Shown: positions 32,411-40,308 of the stretch, one piece after another
Numbering within the stretch: position 1 is the stretch's first letter
Layout of the letters: the number at the start of each line of letters is the position of its first letter
Source of the DNA: a virus
Direction: 5' to 3' (one strand)
Virus record (IMG/VR): IMGVR_UViG_3300001242_000029
Location: 1 to 57,387 of that record
Length of the DNA: 57,387 bases
Made by a program: the position numbers and the translations under genes
The notes under the pieces: generated by a model
Databases searched by the model: none
Seen by the model: only the letters and a program-made list of their open reading frames with translations
Told to the model about the DNA's origin: nothing

Positions 32411-32901
32411 TCTTCCTCCTTGTTTGCCCAATCAGGTTTTTTTCTTTTAGTCCATTTAGGATTCTCACTTTTCCATTTTTCAATGAGGCATTGTCGATAT
32501 GCTTCTGTGGTGCTGATGATATGTTTATGGTTTTTGGTGCAGTTTATAAACGGCATTCTCCGGTAATTAAAAAATAGATGATTTTGTGCTTTAAAATCAT
32601 GCAGCATTAAAGAAGTTTTATGTATTTTATTAAACCTGTGTTTGTACTCTTCACAGCAATCTGTTAAATACGACATTGCTTTAAAATAATAATATTTGCA
32701 ATTTTGTATTATTGGGTGATTTTCATGTGTGGGCAAATAAATGCAATCCATTGCTGTTAAGGTTTCTCCAACATCACAGTTTTCAATCCATATTGCAGTG
32801 CTCAGGATTTGTCCAAGCTCGATGATTTGTTTGTTTAATCTTTTGTCATCTAAATCTTCTGATGATTTAGTACTATCATTTCTGGTCCAAAAGATTTGCA
32901 T
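32407..32901 (-). CDS. Pyrimidine-dimer DNA glycosylase-like protein (MSMEG_6728 type)
   Basis: The 164-residue protein begins MQIFWTRND and has LDDKRLNKQIIELGQIL near residue 17-33 and HENHPII near 60, which matches the phage family annotated as pyrimidine-dimer glycosylase-like. Such proteins may repair UV lesions. GGGGGTG precedes the ATG. The family's activity is poorly tested, so the functional call is weaker than the family call. Confidence 0.55.
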   Translation of the reverse strand: MQIFWTRNDSTKSSEDLDDKRLNKQIIELGQILSTAIWIENCDVGETLTAMDCIYLPTHENHPIIQNCKYYYFKAMSYLTDCCEEYKHRFNKIHKTSLMLHDFKAQNHLFFNYRRMPFINCTKNHKHIISTTEAYRQCLIEKWKSENPKWTKRKKPDWANKEEE

Positions 32902-32985
32902 AACACCCCCTATTTACGTGCGTTTAATTGCATTTAACTCTTCACATAGGCATTTAACCCCCTAAATTAAATGCCGAATCAAAAG

Positions 32986-33153
32986 TCAAATATATTCACC
33001 GGTACGGACAAAACGTTTTTTCTTCTTATGGATTTTAACCACATTCACATTGATCCAGCGGTATAGGTCCACAATTGCAGTCATTTTATTTTCTGATATT
33101 AACCGACCTTTAGTTCTTTTACCACCCATATCAAATTCCACAATCTCTTTCAT
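32986..33153 (-). CDS. Tiny basic protein of 55 residues
   Basis: AAAGGAGG lies before the ATG at 33151-33153. The product is basic with a strand-rich middle and a KKKKR stretch. It overlaps the upstream gene by 23 bases. No family is recognised. Between this gene and the start of the next upstream neighbour (32901) there is only an AT-rich spacer. Confidence 0.55.
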   Translation of the reverse strand: MKEIVEFDMGGKRTKGRLISENKMTAIVDLYRWINVNVVKIHKKKKRFVRTGEYI

Positions 33154-33637
33154 TATCCCTCCTTTTGTAAGCCTTGTTCACAATTTTGCAAATGCTTAAT
33201 AATTCGGCTTTGTTTTCTCTCCAGAATTTCAGGGCATCGCCATTCATTTTAGATATCTCACCATCAGAGAAATTTTTCCACTCTGAAATCAGGTGCATCT
33301 CGCAGCCGATTTTCATTGTGCTGTTAAAAATGAATACAGGCCACCTTTTGGATGATATTGTCAGCATGGAAACAATCTCGACGCCGAACATTTTTTTAAT
33401 TTTTCCTATTATGTTTTTTGCACGGATACCTCCCCCGGCCTCGATCTCTTCCCCGGCCTCGATCTCTTCCCCGGCAATGATCCCTTTCCCGGCCCTGATC
33501 CCTTTCCCGGCAATGATTCAACCGGTAACGGAAAGAGATATCTTTATTTCCAAGAATTCCGTTGATATCAGATCTTTTTTCAGCTCCCAATATCCTTTCT
33601 TCTCTTCCAGCCCTGGTGTGGTTTGATCAATAATCAT
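33131..33637 (-). pseudogene. Gene with one in-frame TGA and I-x-A-G repeats
   Basis: AAGGAG precedes ATG 33637. After 39 codons a TGA occurs at 33518-33520, and the same frame stays open to 33131. Directly after the TGA come about seven six-residue repeats of the I-x-A-G type (IIAGKG, IRAGKG, IEAGEE), as in hexapeptide or filament-like phage proteins, then an unrelated C-terminal 86 residues. Joined through the TGA, the product would be 168 residues. It is either a nonsense-inactivated gene or a readthrough product; no restart site in frame was found after the TGA. Confidence 0.65.
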
Positions 33638-33673
33638 TATGCTTCTCCTTTTTTAAACGCCCAAATCCTGTTT

Positions 33674-33704
33674 TTATAAAAGGGCAGAATAATTTCCTGC
33701 CCTT
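33674..33704 (-). terminator. Terminator-like hairpin, minus strand
   Basis: AAGGGCAG and CTGCCCTT pair around a 9-base loop and are followed on the minus strand by TTTTATAAAAA. It lies after the gene at 33728-34411 and would separate its transcript from the following genes. Confidence 0.7.
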
Positions 33705-33727
33705 ATTTAATGGTTGCATTCACAAAG

Positions 33728-34411
33728 TTATTTTTTAATTTTACTCCCAATTTTAACAGCTACAACACCGTTTTTTTCAGTGATTTTTACCCCTTCTTTT
33801 TTCAACTGCCTGAGATGGGATTTCATCCTGTTGACGATTTGTTGTTTTGTTTTCTGGGGAAACTTTTTCTGGATGGCATTGATAATCTCGTCTTCAGTTG
33901 TGGTGCCAGCAAGCAAAAGAGAATCAATCACACCAACAGCAGAAGAAAGCAACCGGCCATACTGAGACCTTGGGCGTTCAACCTTTTCTTTCGTTTTTCC
34001 AATGCTGATTTTTGTACGGGCCTTTTTGCCGGCATTAACCAGTTTTTCTTTAAGGGATGGTACAGCAACTTCAGCAAGGGTGGGAATGGGCTCAACAACA
34101 GGAGCAATAATAGGTTCCGGGGCTTCTTCTACAGCCGCTTCCTCAACCTCAGAAACATGCTCAATTTCCTCAGGCAGCGGTTTCAGTGCACACATGTTCC
34201 AGCAGATCAGTTTGTTGATACTCAGTTTCTCAATTGCCCCTTCCTTTTCCAATTCCTTCAAGGCGTCAGTGATTGTTGTTTTGCCGGCGATTGTCAGGCA
34301 TTCTTTGATGAGAAATGTCTGATCCACATTTTCATTTTTGCTCAGGTGCTGCATAATGCTGATTTTGACTTGATCTTTTTTGGTTGGGGTTGCTGTAGTT
34401 GATGTTGCCAT
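33728..34411 (-). CDS. Early regulator-like protein with two wHTH-like modules
   Basis: The 227-residue protein has an N-terminal helix-turn-helix-like segment (about 14-60), a proline/valine-rich acidic linker (about 85-120) and a C-terminal module (RSQYGRLLSSAVGVID to VKITEKNG) shared with the gene at 22637. GGAGA precedes the ATG. It is the first gene of the minus-strand block and follows a ribozyme-containing leader, so a regulatory or abundant DNA-binding role is likely. Confidence 0.6.
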   Translation of the reverse strand: MATSTTATPTKKDQVKISIMQHLSKNENVDQTFLIKECLTIAGKTTITDALKELEKEGAIEKLSINKLICWNMCALKPLPEEIEHVSEVEEAAVEEAPEPIIAPVVEPIPTLAEVAVPSLKEKLVNAGKKARTKISIGKTKEKVERPRSQYGRLLSSAVGVIDSLLLAGTTTEDEIINAIQKKFPQKTKQQIVNRMKSHLRQLKKEGVKITEKNGVVAVKIGSKIKK

Positions 34412-34431
34412 GACGGTCTCCTTTTCCTTTT

Positions 34432-34490
34432 TTAATTGTTTCGGCCTTTACACGGCCTCGTCAGTGTATCATCTATATACAGACAATTAA
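34432..34490 (-). ncRNA. Type III hammerhead ribozyme
   Basis: On the minus strand all core parts are present in order: stem III 5' strand TTAATTG ending in GTC (cleavage after C at 34482), stem I TGTAT/ATACA with loop ATAGATG, core CTGACGA (34458-34464), stem II GGCC/GGCC with loop GTGTAAA, core GAAA (34439-34442) and stem III 3' strand CAATTAA. All three stems are perfectly paired. It lies about 20 bases upstream of the gene at 34411 and would cut its leader RNA. Confidence 0.9.
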
Positions 34491-34694
34491 GTTTTTGTAC
34501 CTTATTTAACGTACAAATCTAATTCGGTTTACTTTTGATGGTTTACTCAAGGGTTTTCAATCATTTCCCCAAAAGCCTTTACCTCTTTAGATCCTGCTCA
34601 GTCCGTCTTTTCAGGTCCTTGTCACTCACCCCTCCTGTATCGGGGGTAAGGCTGAAACATTTCATCTTGGAGTTTGGCAGGCCCCTCTCACTTT
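34491..34694 (-). ncRNA. Structured leader RNA upstream of the hammerhead
   Basis: No gene is seen here. On the minus strand CUUACCCC pairs with GGGGUGAG, GGACCUG with CAGGAUC (one mismatch), and UUUGUAC with GUACAAA. AGCCUUACC can also pair with the later GGUAAAGGCU, which competes with the first stem and hints at a switch. No known riboswitch class was recognised. Confidence 0.45.
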
Positions 34695-34700
34695 AGATAC

Positions 34701-34729
34701 ACTATACATCATCTAAACAAGAAAGTAAA
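34701..34729 (-). promoter_or_regulatory. Early promoter of the minus-strand block
   Basis: TTTACT (34724-34729 complement) and TATAGT (34701-34706 complement) are 17 bases apart on the minus strand, matching the sigma70 consensus at 4 of 6 and 5 of 6 positions. It lies about 290 bases before the first early gene and would include the structured leader and the hammerhead in the transcript. Confidence 0.55.
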
Positions 34730-34734
34730 GACTT

Positions 34735-34873
34735 TTTAAAAGGTTTTAAAAACTTTTTTTAATATTTTTTACACTAATTTTATTTAATTAAAACATGTAC
34801 TTACAAAATATTTCCAAAAAACAGCAAAAAATAAAGCAAAAAAATCGAAAATATTTTATTTAGAAAAACAAAG
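34735..34873. other. AT-rich divergent spacer, no gene seen
   Basis: This stretch between the divergent early and late blocks consists mostly of A and T runs, with TTTAAAAGGTTTTAAAAAC near its left end. No reading frame, hairpin of note or iteron array was found. It could hold a bent DNA or origin region, but nothing proves it. Confidence 0.35.
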
Positions 34874-34890
34874 AAAAAGGTTATAAGCAA
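34874..34890 (+). promoter_or_regulatory. Candidate late promoter motif 1
   Basis: AAAAGGTTATAAGCAA lies 25 bases before the first late gene. A copy differing at one base (AAAAGGTTATAAACAA) occurs at 42202 before the protease/capsid genes. The TTATAA core could be a -10 for the phage sigma-like factor. Confidence 0.5.
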
Positions 34891-34915
34891 TTAAATTAAA
34901 AAAGGAACCTTATAT

Positions 34916-35668
34916 ATGAGAAGAAGAAATACACCCAAAGTAAAAAACCCCCAGGGGATAATCAACCCCCCCACCCCCTATACTACTCCCATGATACCCA
35001 CCATAACAGTGGATGAACAAGTATTCGTAAATCAGATTATATTAAACCGAGATCCTGCCGTAACCCTCAGGCAAATGAGAATAGTTCCAAAGGATGCCCC
35101 CCAGGAAGAAATAGAAAGGACAGTCCAGCAATATTTAAAAAACCCCAGGGTACAAGAAGCCCTTTTAAAAGCAAAAGCAGATCAGATACAAAGACTCAGG
35201 GTAACAGATACTTCTGTAATAGCCCAATTATCCAGATTTGCATTCATAGACCCCTTGGACTTGTATGATTCCAGGGGTAGATTAAAACCCTTAAAGAAAA
35301 TCCCATACGAAGCAAGAGTATGCATCCAGTCAATAGAAACTCAAACAGTGGGAGGGGTAAGGTCCCCTGAAGTGCAAATAACAAAAGTAAAACTCAATTC
35401 CCAGATAGACGCATTAAAAACCCTTTTGGAAAAGATTATTCTGAAAGACCCTCCGAAGGATTCCCCGATACAGATTGGCACTGTGAATATCCAGAACAAT
35501 GCCCAAATAAATCACACACAAACAATTAATCCAAAGCAATTAACCAAAGAACAGGTACAAATCCTGCTGGAATTAAAAGGATACAAGCAAACTGTATTGG
35601 GATATCAGCCCGCAGAAGTCCCAAGTAATGCAGAGGCAGACCAGGAGTTTGGTTCCTATGCCAGTTAA
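34916..35668 (+). CDS. Terminase small subunit-like protein
   Basis: The 250-residue protein lies directly before the large terminase gene. It has a helical DNA-binding-like segment (NRDPAVTLRQMRI and a following helix pair, about residues 45-100) and a C-terminal part with QIGTVNIQNNAQINHT. This build fits phage small terminases that carry an extended C-terminus. AAGGAA precedes the ATG. It would recognise the packaging start on DNA. Confidence 0.7.
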   Translation: MRRRNTPKVKNPQGIINPPTPYTTPMIPTITVDEQVFVNQIILNRDPAVTLRQMRIVPKDAPQEEIERTVQQYLKNPRVQEALLKAKADQIQRLRVTDTSVIAQLSRFAFIDPLDLYDSRGRLKPLKKIPYEARVCIQSIETQTVGGVRSPEVQITKVKLNSQIDALKTLLEKIILKDPPKDSPIQIGTVNIQNNAQINHTQTINPKQLTKEQVQILLELKGYKQTVLGYQPAEVPSNAEADQEFGSYAS

Positions 35669-37250
35669 AATAAAAAGGTACCACCGCAGAACTATCCCAA
35701 AGAACCAATGGCCAGATATTACCCAGTTAGTTAATTCTATTTCTGACAGGGATTTAAAGGCCCAGGAATGTCGGACATCTTTATTTGCATTCACCAAGAA
35801 TTTCTGGGAAGAAGCAGGGATTCACGATAAACCGGTATGGAATTGGCATATAGAGCAATTATGCTTAGAACTGGAAAAGATTGCGTACCGGGTGGCAGCA
35901 GAACATCCAAACGAATACGATATGGATGTGAATATCCCCCCAGGCACAACCAAATCCCTTTTATTCACAGTTTTCTTCCCTGCATGGGTATGGACAAATT
36001 GGCCCTGGATGAAGTTTATTAAACTCTCTTATTCTGCCACATTGGCATTGGAGCATGCAGAAGTTGCCAGGGAAATACTCCGATCAGAGAAATACCAGTT
36101 ATTGTTTACTGATATCAAAATAAAGAGAGATAAAGATCAGAAAAGTAATTTCCGTATCCAGTATTGGGATGAGAAAAGAGGTATATGGCGTTTAGGTGGT
36201 GCTTTATTTAGTACCAGTATCCGAGGTACAGTCACTGGGATGCATGCCCATTTTATATTGGTGGATGATCCCCTGGACCCATTTAAATCTTTTTCTACAG
36301 TGGAATTAGAGGCCACAAATAAGTGGATTCAGAACGTCCTTCCTACGCGGAAGATAAATAAAGCTGTCACCCCTACAATAATGATTATGCAACGGACGCA
36401 TCCAAATGATCCCAGCGGGCAGAATATTGCATTAAAGAAAAAGGGCCTGAAATTAAAAAGAATTGTATTGCCTGGTAAAATAGGGGCAAAAGATTCATCG
36501 GATAATACTCGTCAGCTTGTGAAGCCTAAAAGATTCCTGCAATACTATGATACCAATAATGGGTATTTAGATCCTATAAGGCTGAATGAATCTGTCTTGC
36601 AGGAATTACAGCTAAAATTAGGGCAGTATGGGTACATGGCCCAGGTGGAGCAAAACCCGTCAGCCCCTGGAGGTGGTTTATTTAATACTGAGAACTTTGA
36701 CCAGTACATCGATTCTAGCGTGTTAAATTGGGATTTGTATTTCCATAATCATATTCGTTTTTGGGATAAAGCAGGGACAACAGACGGAGGTAAGTATACA
36801 GCAGGAGTAAAGATTTGTAAAATGGCGAATGATAAAAGCGGCACCCCCAGGTATTGCATTTTGGATGTAGTGAGGGGCCAATGGGCAGCAAATCAACGGG
36901 AAGCAGTGATCGAAACAGTGGCAGTAGAAGATGGCCCGGATACAATGCAATGGATTGAGCAAGAACCCGGCTCCGGTGGAAAAGAATCAGCAGAAGCCAC
37001 AGTTGAAAGATTAAGTAAAGTAAATATTATTTGCCAGGCGGAAAGGCCTGTGGGGGATAAGTTCTTTAGGGCAGACCCTTTCTCAGTTGCGTGGAACAGG
37101 GGGCAAGTTTATCTTGTAAAAGCAAAATGGAATAAACCATTTTTGGATGAGCTGGCAAACTTCTCCCCAAGTGCAACATATAAAGATCAAGTAGATGCAG
37201 CAGGAGCAGCATATAGCAAAGTACATAAAATAAATGGAGGGACGTGGTGA
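35658..37250 (+). CDS. terL: Terminase large subunit
   Basis: The ATG at 35658 (after AGGAG) is preferred over one at 35628 inside the preceding gene, giving 530 residues. Walker A-like PPGTTKS, Walker B ILVDDP and a C-terminal nuclease with FWDKAGTTDGGKYTAG and a later DQVDA segment are visible. The enzyme translocates and cuts DNA during packaging. It overlaps the small subunit gene by 11 bases. Confidence 0.92.
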   Translation: MPVKIKRYHRRTIPKNQWPDITQLVNSISDRDLKAQECRTSLFAFTKNFWEEAGIHDKPVWNWHIEQLCLELEKIAYRVAAEHPNEYDMDVNIPPGTTKSLLFTVFFPAWVWTNWPWMKFIKLSYSATLALEHAEVAREILRSEKYQLLFTDIKIKRDKDQKSNFRIQYWDEKRGIWRLGGALFSTSIRGTVTGMHAHFILVDDPLDPFKSFSTVELEATNKWIQNVLPTRKINKAVTPTIMIMQRTHPNDPSGQNIALKKKGLKLKRIVLPGKIGAKDSSDNTRQLVKPKRFLQYYDTNNGYLDPIRLNESVLQELQLKLGQYGYMAQVEQNPSAPGGGLFNTENFDQYIDSSVLNWDLYFHNHIRFWDKAGTTDGGKYTAGVKICKMANDKSGTPRYCILDVVRGQWAANQREAVIETVAVEDGPDTMQWIEQEPGSGGKESAEATVERLSKVNIICQAERPVGDKFFRADPFSVAWNRGQVYLVKAKWNKPFLDELANFSPSATYKDQVDAAGAAYSKVHKINGGTW

Positions 37251-37468
37251 TGAAAAAACCTTTACTTGGAATAAAGGAGGCGGTGATGGGCGCAAACAAA
37301 ATCATAACAGGTGGGTGTGATAAATGTAGAAAAGGTAATTTTTGTAATATTCACGTAGATAAATTAAAAATTAACAATTGCCCTATTTGTAAAGTTGCTA
37401 AGGTCCATCCGGGGTTGTGTTCTGATTGTTTTATAATGAAAAAGTTACTATACAGGAGTTTAAAATAA
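37250..37468 (+). CDS. Small cysteine-rich zinc-finger-like protein
   Basis: The ATG at 37250 overlaps the terminase stop as TGATG and follows GGAGG. The 72-residue product has CDKCRKGNFC and CPICKV-x8-C-x2-C, giving two possible zinc sites. No family is recognised. Confidence 0.6.
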   Translation: MKKPLLGIKEAVMGANKIITGGCDKCRKGNFCNIHVDKLKINNCPICKVAKVHPGLCSDCFIMKKLLYRSLK

Positions 37469-37471
37469 TAA

Positions 37472-37777
37472 ATGCCGAAATTTAGCCCAATAAAATTAAG
37501 CGCAATAGAAAATAGACATGGGTTTTCTTTTACTTGCCCTGGGTGTAAAACTGCGCATTTTATCCAGATAAACCCTGAATTTAGCCCATGTTGGATATTC
37601 AATGGTAACATAAATAAGCCATCGGTATCCCCAAGTATTTTGGTTCGTTCTGGGTATGTTGATCAAACGCCCACTACACGGTGCCACTCTTTTATTACGA
37701 ATGGGCAAATCCAATTTCTTGGGGATTGTACCCATGCGCTGAAAGGGCAAACGGTTGATTTACCAGATTGGGAATAA
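37472..37777 (+). CDS. DUF6527-like protein
   Basis: The 101-residue protein shows the DUF6527 pattern: FTCPGCKTAHFI, W-x-FNGN-x-x-PSVSPSIL, CHSFITNGQIQFLGD. It is a small beta-rich fold with a possible Cys/His metal site. The family often sits near phage packaging genes; its function is unknown. Confidence 0.7.
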   Translation: MPKFSPIKLSAIENRHGFSFTCPGCKTAHFIQINPEFSPCWIFNGNINKPSVSPSILVRSGYVDQTPTTRCHSFITNGQIQFLGDCTHALKGQTVDLPDWE

Positions 37778-37797
37778 ATATTAAATAGGAGGAATAA

Positions 37798-37998
37798 ATG
37801 AAAAGAAAAGAGACTGAAAGTTTTGAAGAATACAAACAAAGACGAATAGAGGCCCGGTTGGTGCAGGAAACAATGCTTAATGGGGTATTTAAGTCAAAGG
37901 GAAATACCCAACCAGTATATGCCTCTGTCGAATATGCCAAACGGAAATACCAAAGGCTGATGCAGAAGCTCAATAGAAGAAAAGGAGTGCCGGCATGA
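37798..37998 (+). CDS. Small helical basic protein
   Basis: AGGAGG precedes the ATG. The 66-residue product is a charged helix pair with many Lys and Arg and overlaps the portal gene by four bases. It may bind DNA or the portal; no family is recognised. Confidence 0.55.
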   Translation: MKRKETESFEEYKQRRIEARLVQETMLNGVFKSKGNTQPVYASVEYAKRKYQRLMQKLNRRKGVPA

Positions 37999-40283
37999 AA
38001 GTAAACCGAAAGAATTTACCTGCCCCTGAACCTGACCCCCAGCAGCAGATCCAGGTATTGCAGCAGCAATTAACAAATAATAGCATCCTTATGGCCCGGA
38101 TGCAGTTCGCTTTTGAATTGGGGGTTACATTCGGAGGGGCCAGAAACCTTTACCAAGTCCTTGGGTACAAGAAACAACTTACTTTCCAGGATTATTACCT
38201 TCAGTACCAGCGGGAGGATTTGGGCAAAGTCGTCATTGATAAAGTAGTAAATGGCTGCTGGGCGAATAAGCCCCAATTAAAAGACGAAACAGGCACGGAT
38301 GAATCACCCTTTGAAAAGGAATACGATGCTTTTGCCAAGCAATTTAAGCTTTACAGCATCCTGAATCGCTTGGATAAACTCCTGGGTTTGGGGGATTATG
38401 CTGTGTTACTCCTGGGATTTGATGACAACCTGGACTTTTCCCAGCCGGTGCAGCCCAATGCACAAATCAAATATTTGCAGCCTTATTCCTGCAACTCAGC
38501 AACCATCACCTCATTTGAGAGTGATAAAACCTCCGAGAGATTTGGCAAGCCCGTGATGTACCAAATCCAGGTAAACCATGAAACGAGTTCTTTTGACAGG
38601 GAAAAGACATTAACGACAATCACCATCCAGTGTCATTATACTCGGTTGATCCATGTTGTGGAAGACCCCCTGGAATCCAGTATATACGGAACCCCCAGAA
38701 TGCAGTCGGTTTTTAATCGGTTACAGGACGTCCAGAAGATTCTGGGGGGAAGTGCTGAGTCTTATTGGAAAAACGTGTCTCCCGGGCGAGTAGCAAAGCT
38801 GGATAAAGACACAACTTTACTCCCGGGGGATAAAGAGGACTTAAAGACCCAATTTGATGAATACGATCACAACCTCAGGAGATGGCTGCGTGTCCGTGGA
38901 ATGGATATTCAGGAATTATCCACCACAATTGCAGACCCTGAAAAAGCAATGGAAGTGCAAATTAATGTGATCTCTGCTGCAACTGGCATTCCTAAAAGAA
39001 TACTGATGGGGTCCGAGAGAGGGGAACTGGCTTCTTCACAGGATGAAAAGGCATGGAACTCACTATTATATAATAGGATGGTAAACTTCTGCGAGCCTTG
39101 CATCCTCCGACCTTTGGTGGATAGCCTCATTGAGCACAAAAGTATCCCAGACCCAGTGGGAGGATATATTGTTGAGTGGCCGAAGATGTCTGCTTTGGGA
39201 GAAAAGGAAGTTGCAGAAATAGGCTCTTCAAAGATGGAAGCCATGAGTAAATACTTGGCTGCTCCTGGTGGTACTGATATTCTGCCTTTGGAAATCTTCT
39301 TCCGGGATATTATTTCTTTACCGGAAGATACCGTAAAAGAAATTATGCTGAAGATTGAGGACGCAGGCGGGATTGAGGCATTGGAAGAAAAGATGAACCC
39401 GGAACCAGAAGAACTTGACCCTGATAAAGTTACTGACAATCTTTTATCCGTTTTGGGTGGGTCTGGCAGTGGTAACCATGGACATGCAGGAAGGCCAGGT
39501 AAGGTTGGAGGCAGCAGCATTGGAAGTAAAGGGAGTGGTAAATCTGCGGACAAGCCGGCAGATAAGCAAGAGAAAAGCACTCTCTCCGGAGAGCAAACGA
39601 AACGGGTAAGCAGAACTACAAAATTGGATAAACCAACCATCACCGTAAAACCCGTGGCGTCAAAACCACCCAAGCCAGAAAAGGACGTAAATCAATTTGT
39701 TGGTTTGTCTGTTAAACAAGGCACAAAAGACCCCAAAACAGCCAAAGCGTTAAACGAAATAAATTCGCATATGGAAGAGGTTTTATCCCGTAGGCCTGGG
39801 TTAAAAAATATATTGGATGATATGGGGCCACCGACTGAATTGGTATTAGAAAAAGGGACACATGTGAAATACACCAATTCAGAAGGGCAAAAAAGAACGA
39901 CACTGGGACTATACCGGCCAAAAGAAGACACCTTGCATATCCCAATAGAAGGTGGTTCAAAAGACATTGCAAAGGCATTTGTTTTGGGTACTAAAGCATA
40001 TACAGTCGGGGGGAATGGGGCAATGGCTACTGTCCGGCACGAATTTGGCCACGCTGTTTTAGCAAAAAGCCCAGAGATAAAAACAGCTTTTATACTTCAG
40101 GTATGGAAAAATAATAATAACGGAAAAGTTGCATTTTCTGGGGTCAGCCGGTACGCAACGCTTAATGCATCAGAAGCTTTTGCTGAAGCCTTTTCTGCCT
40201 GGTCTTCTCCATACTATAATACTGGGAAAGGAACAACGTTACCTAAAAATATTGAACAGTGGTTTGATAATAATTTAAAATAG
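37995..40283 (+). CDS. Portal protein (DUF1073-type) fused to a zincin-like metalloprotease domain
   Basis: The 762-residue protein has a portal part (about 1-470) with a clip/wing pattern and IYGTPRMQSVFNRLQD, as in DUF1073 portals. Near residue 488 comes a linker GGSGSGNHGHAGRPGKVGG. From about 600 to the end a separate domain contains RHEFGHAV (near 680), an HExxH-like zinc site, and NASEAFAEAFSAW as a third-ligand helix. The first residue of HEFGH and the Glu are intact. The fusion suggests an effector or processing activity delivered with the virion. Confidence 0.75.
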   Translation: MKVNRKNLPAPEPDPQQQIQVLQQQLTNNSILMARMQFAFELGVTFGGARNLYQVLGYKKQLTFQDYYLQYQREDLGKVVIDKVVNGCWANKPQLKDETGTDESPFEKEYDAFAKQFKLYSILNRLDKLLGLGDYAVLLLGFDDNLDFSQPVQPNAQIKYLQPYSCNSATITSFESDKTSERFGKPVMYQIQVNHETSSFDREKTLTTITIQCHYTRLIHVVEDPLESSIYGTPRMQSVFNRLQDVQKILGGSAESYWKNVSPGRVAKLDKDTTLLPGDKEDLKTQFDEYDHNLRRWLRVRGMDIQELSTTIADPEKAMEVQINVISAATGIPKRILMGSERGELASSQDEKAWNSLLYNRMVNFCEPCILRPLVDSLIEHKSIPDPVGGYIVEWPKMSALGEKEVAEIGSSKMEAMSKYLAAPGGTDILPLEIFFRDIISLPEDTVKEIMLKIEDAGGIEALEEKMNPEPEELDPDKVTDNLLSVLGGSGSGNHGHAGRPGKVGGSSIGSKGSGKSADKPADKQEKSTLSGEQTKRVSRTTKLDKPTITVKPVASKPPKPEKDVNQFVGLSVKQGTKDPKTAKALNEINSHMEEVLSRRPGLKNILDDMGPPTELVLEKGTHVKYTNSEGQKRTTLGLYRPKEDTLHIPIEGGSKDIAKAFVLGTKAYTVGGNGAMATVRHEFGHAVLAKSPEIKTAFILQVWKNNNNGKVAFSGVSRYATLNASEAFAEAFSAWSSPYYNTGKGTTLPKNIEQWFDNNLK

Positions 40284-40308
40284 CACGTATAGCGTAGGGG
40301 GAAGCGAG

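Noticed and set aside
34735-34873. Replication origin with iterons
   Set aside because: The region is AT-rich, but no repeated binding sites were found.
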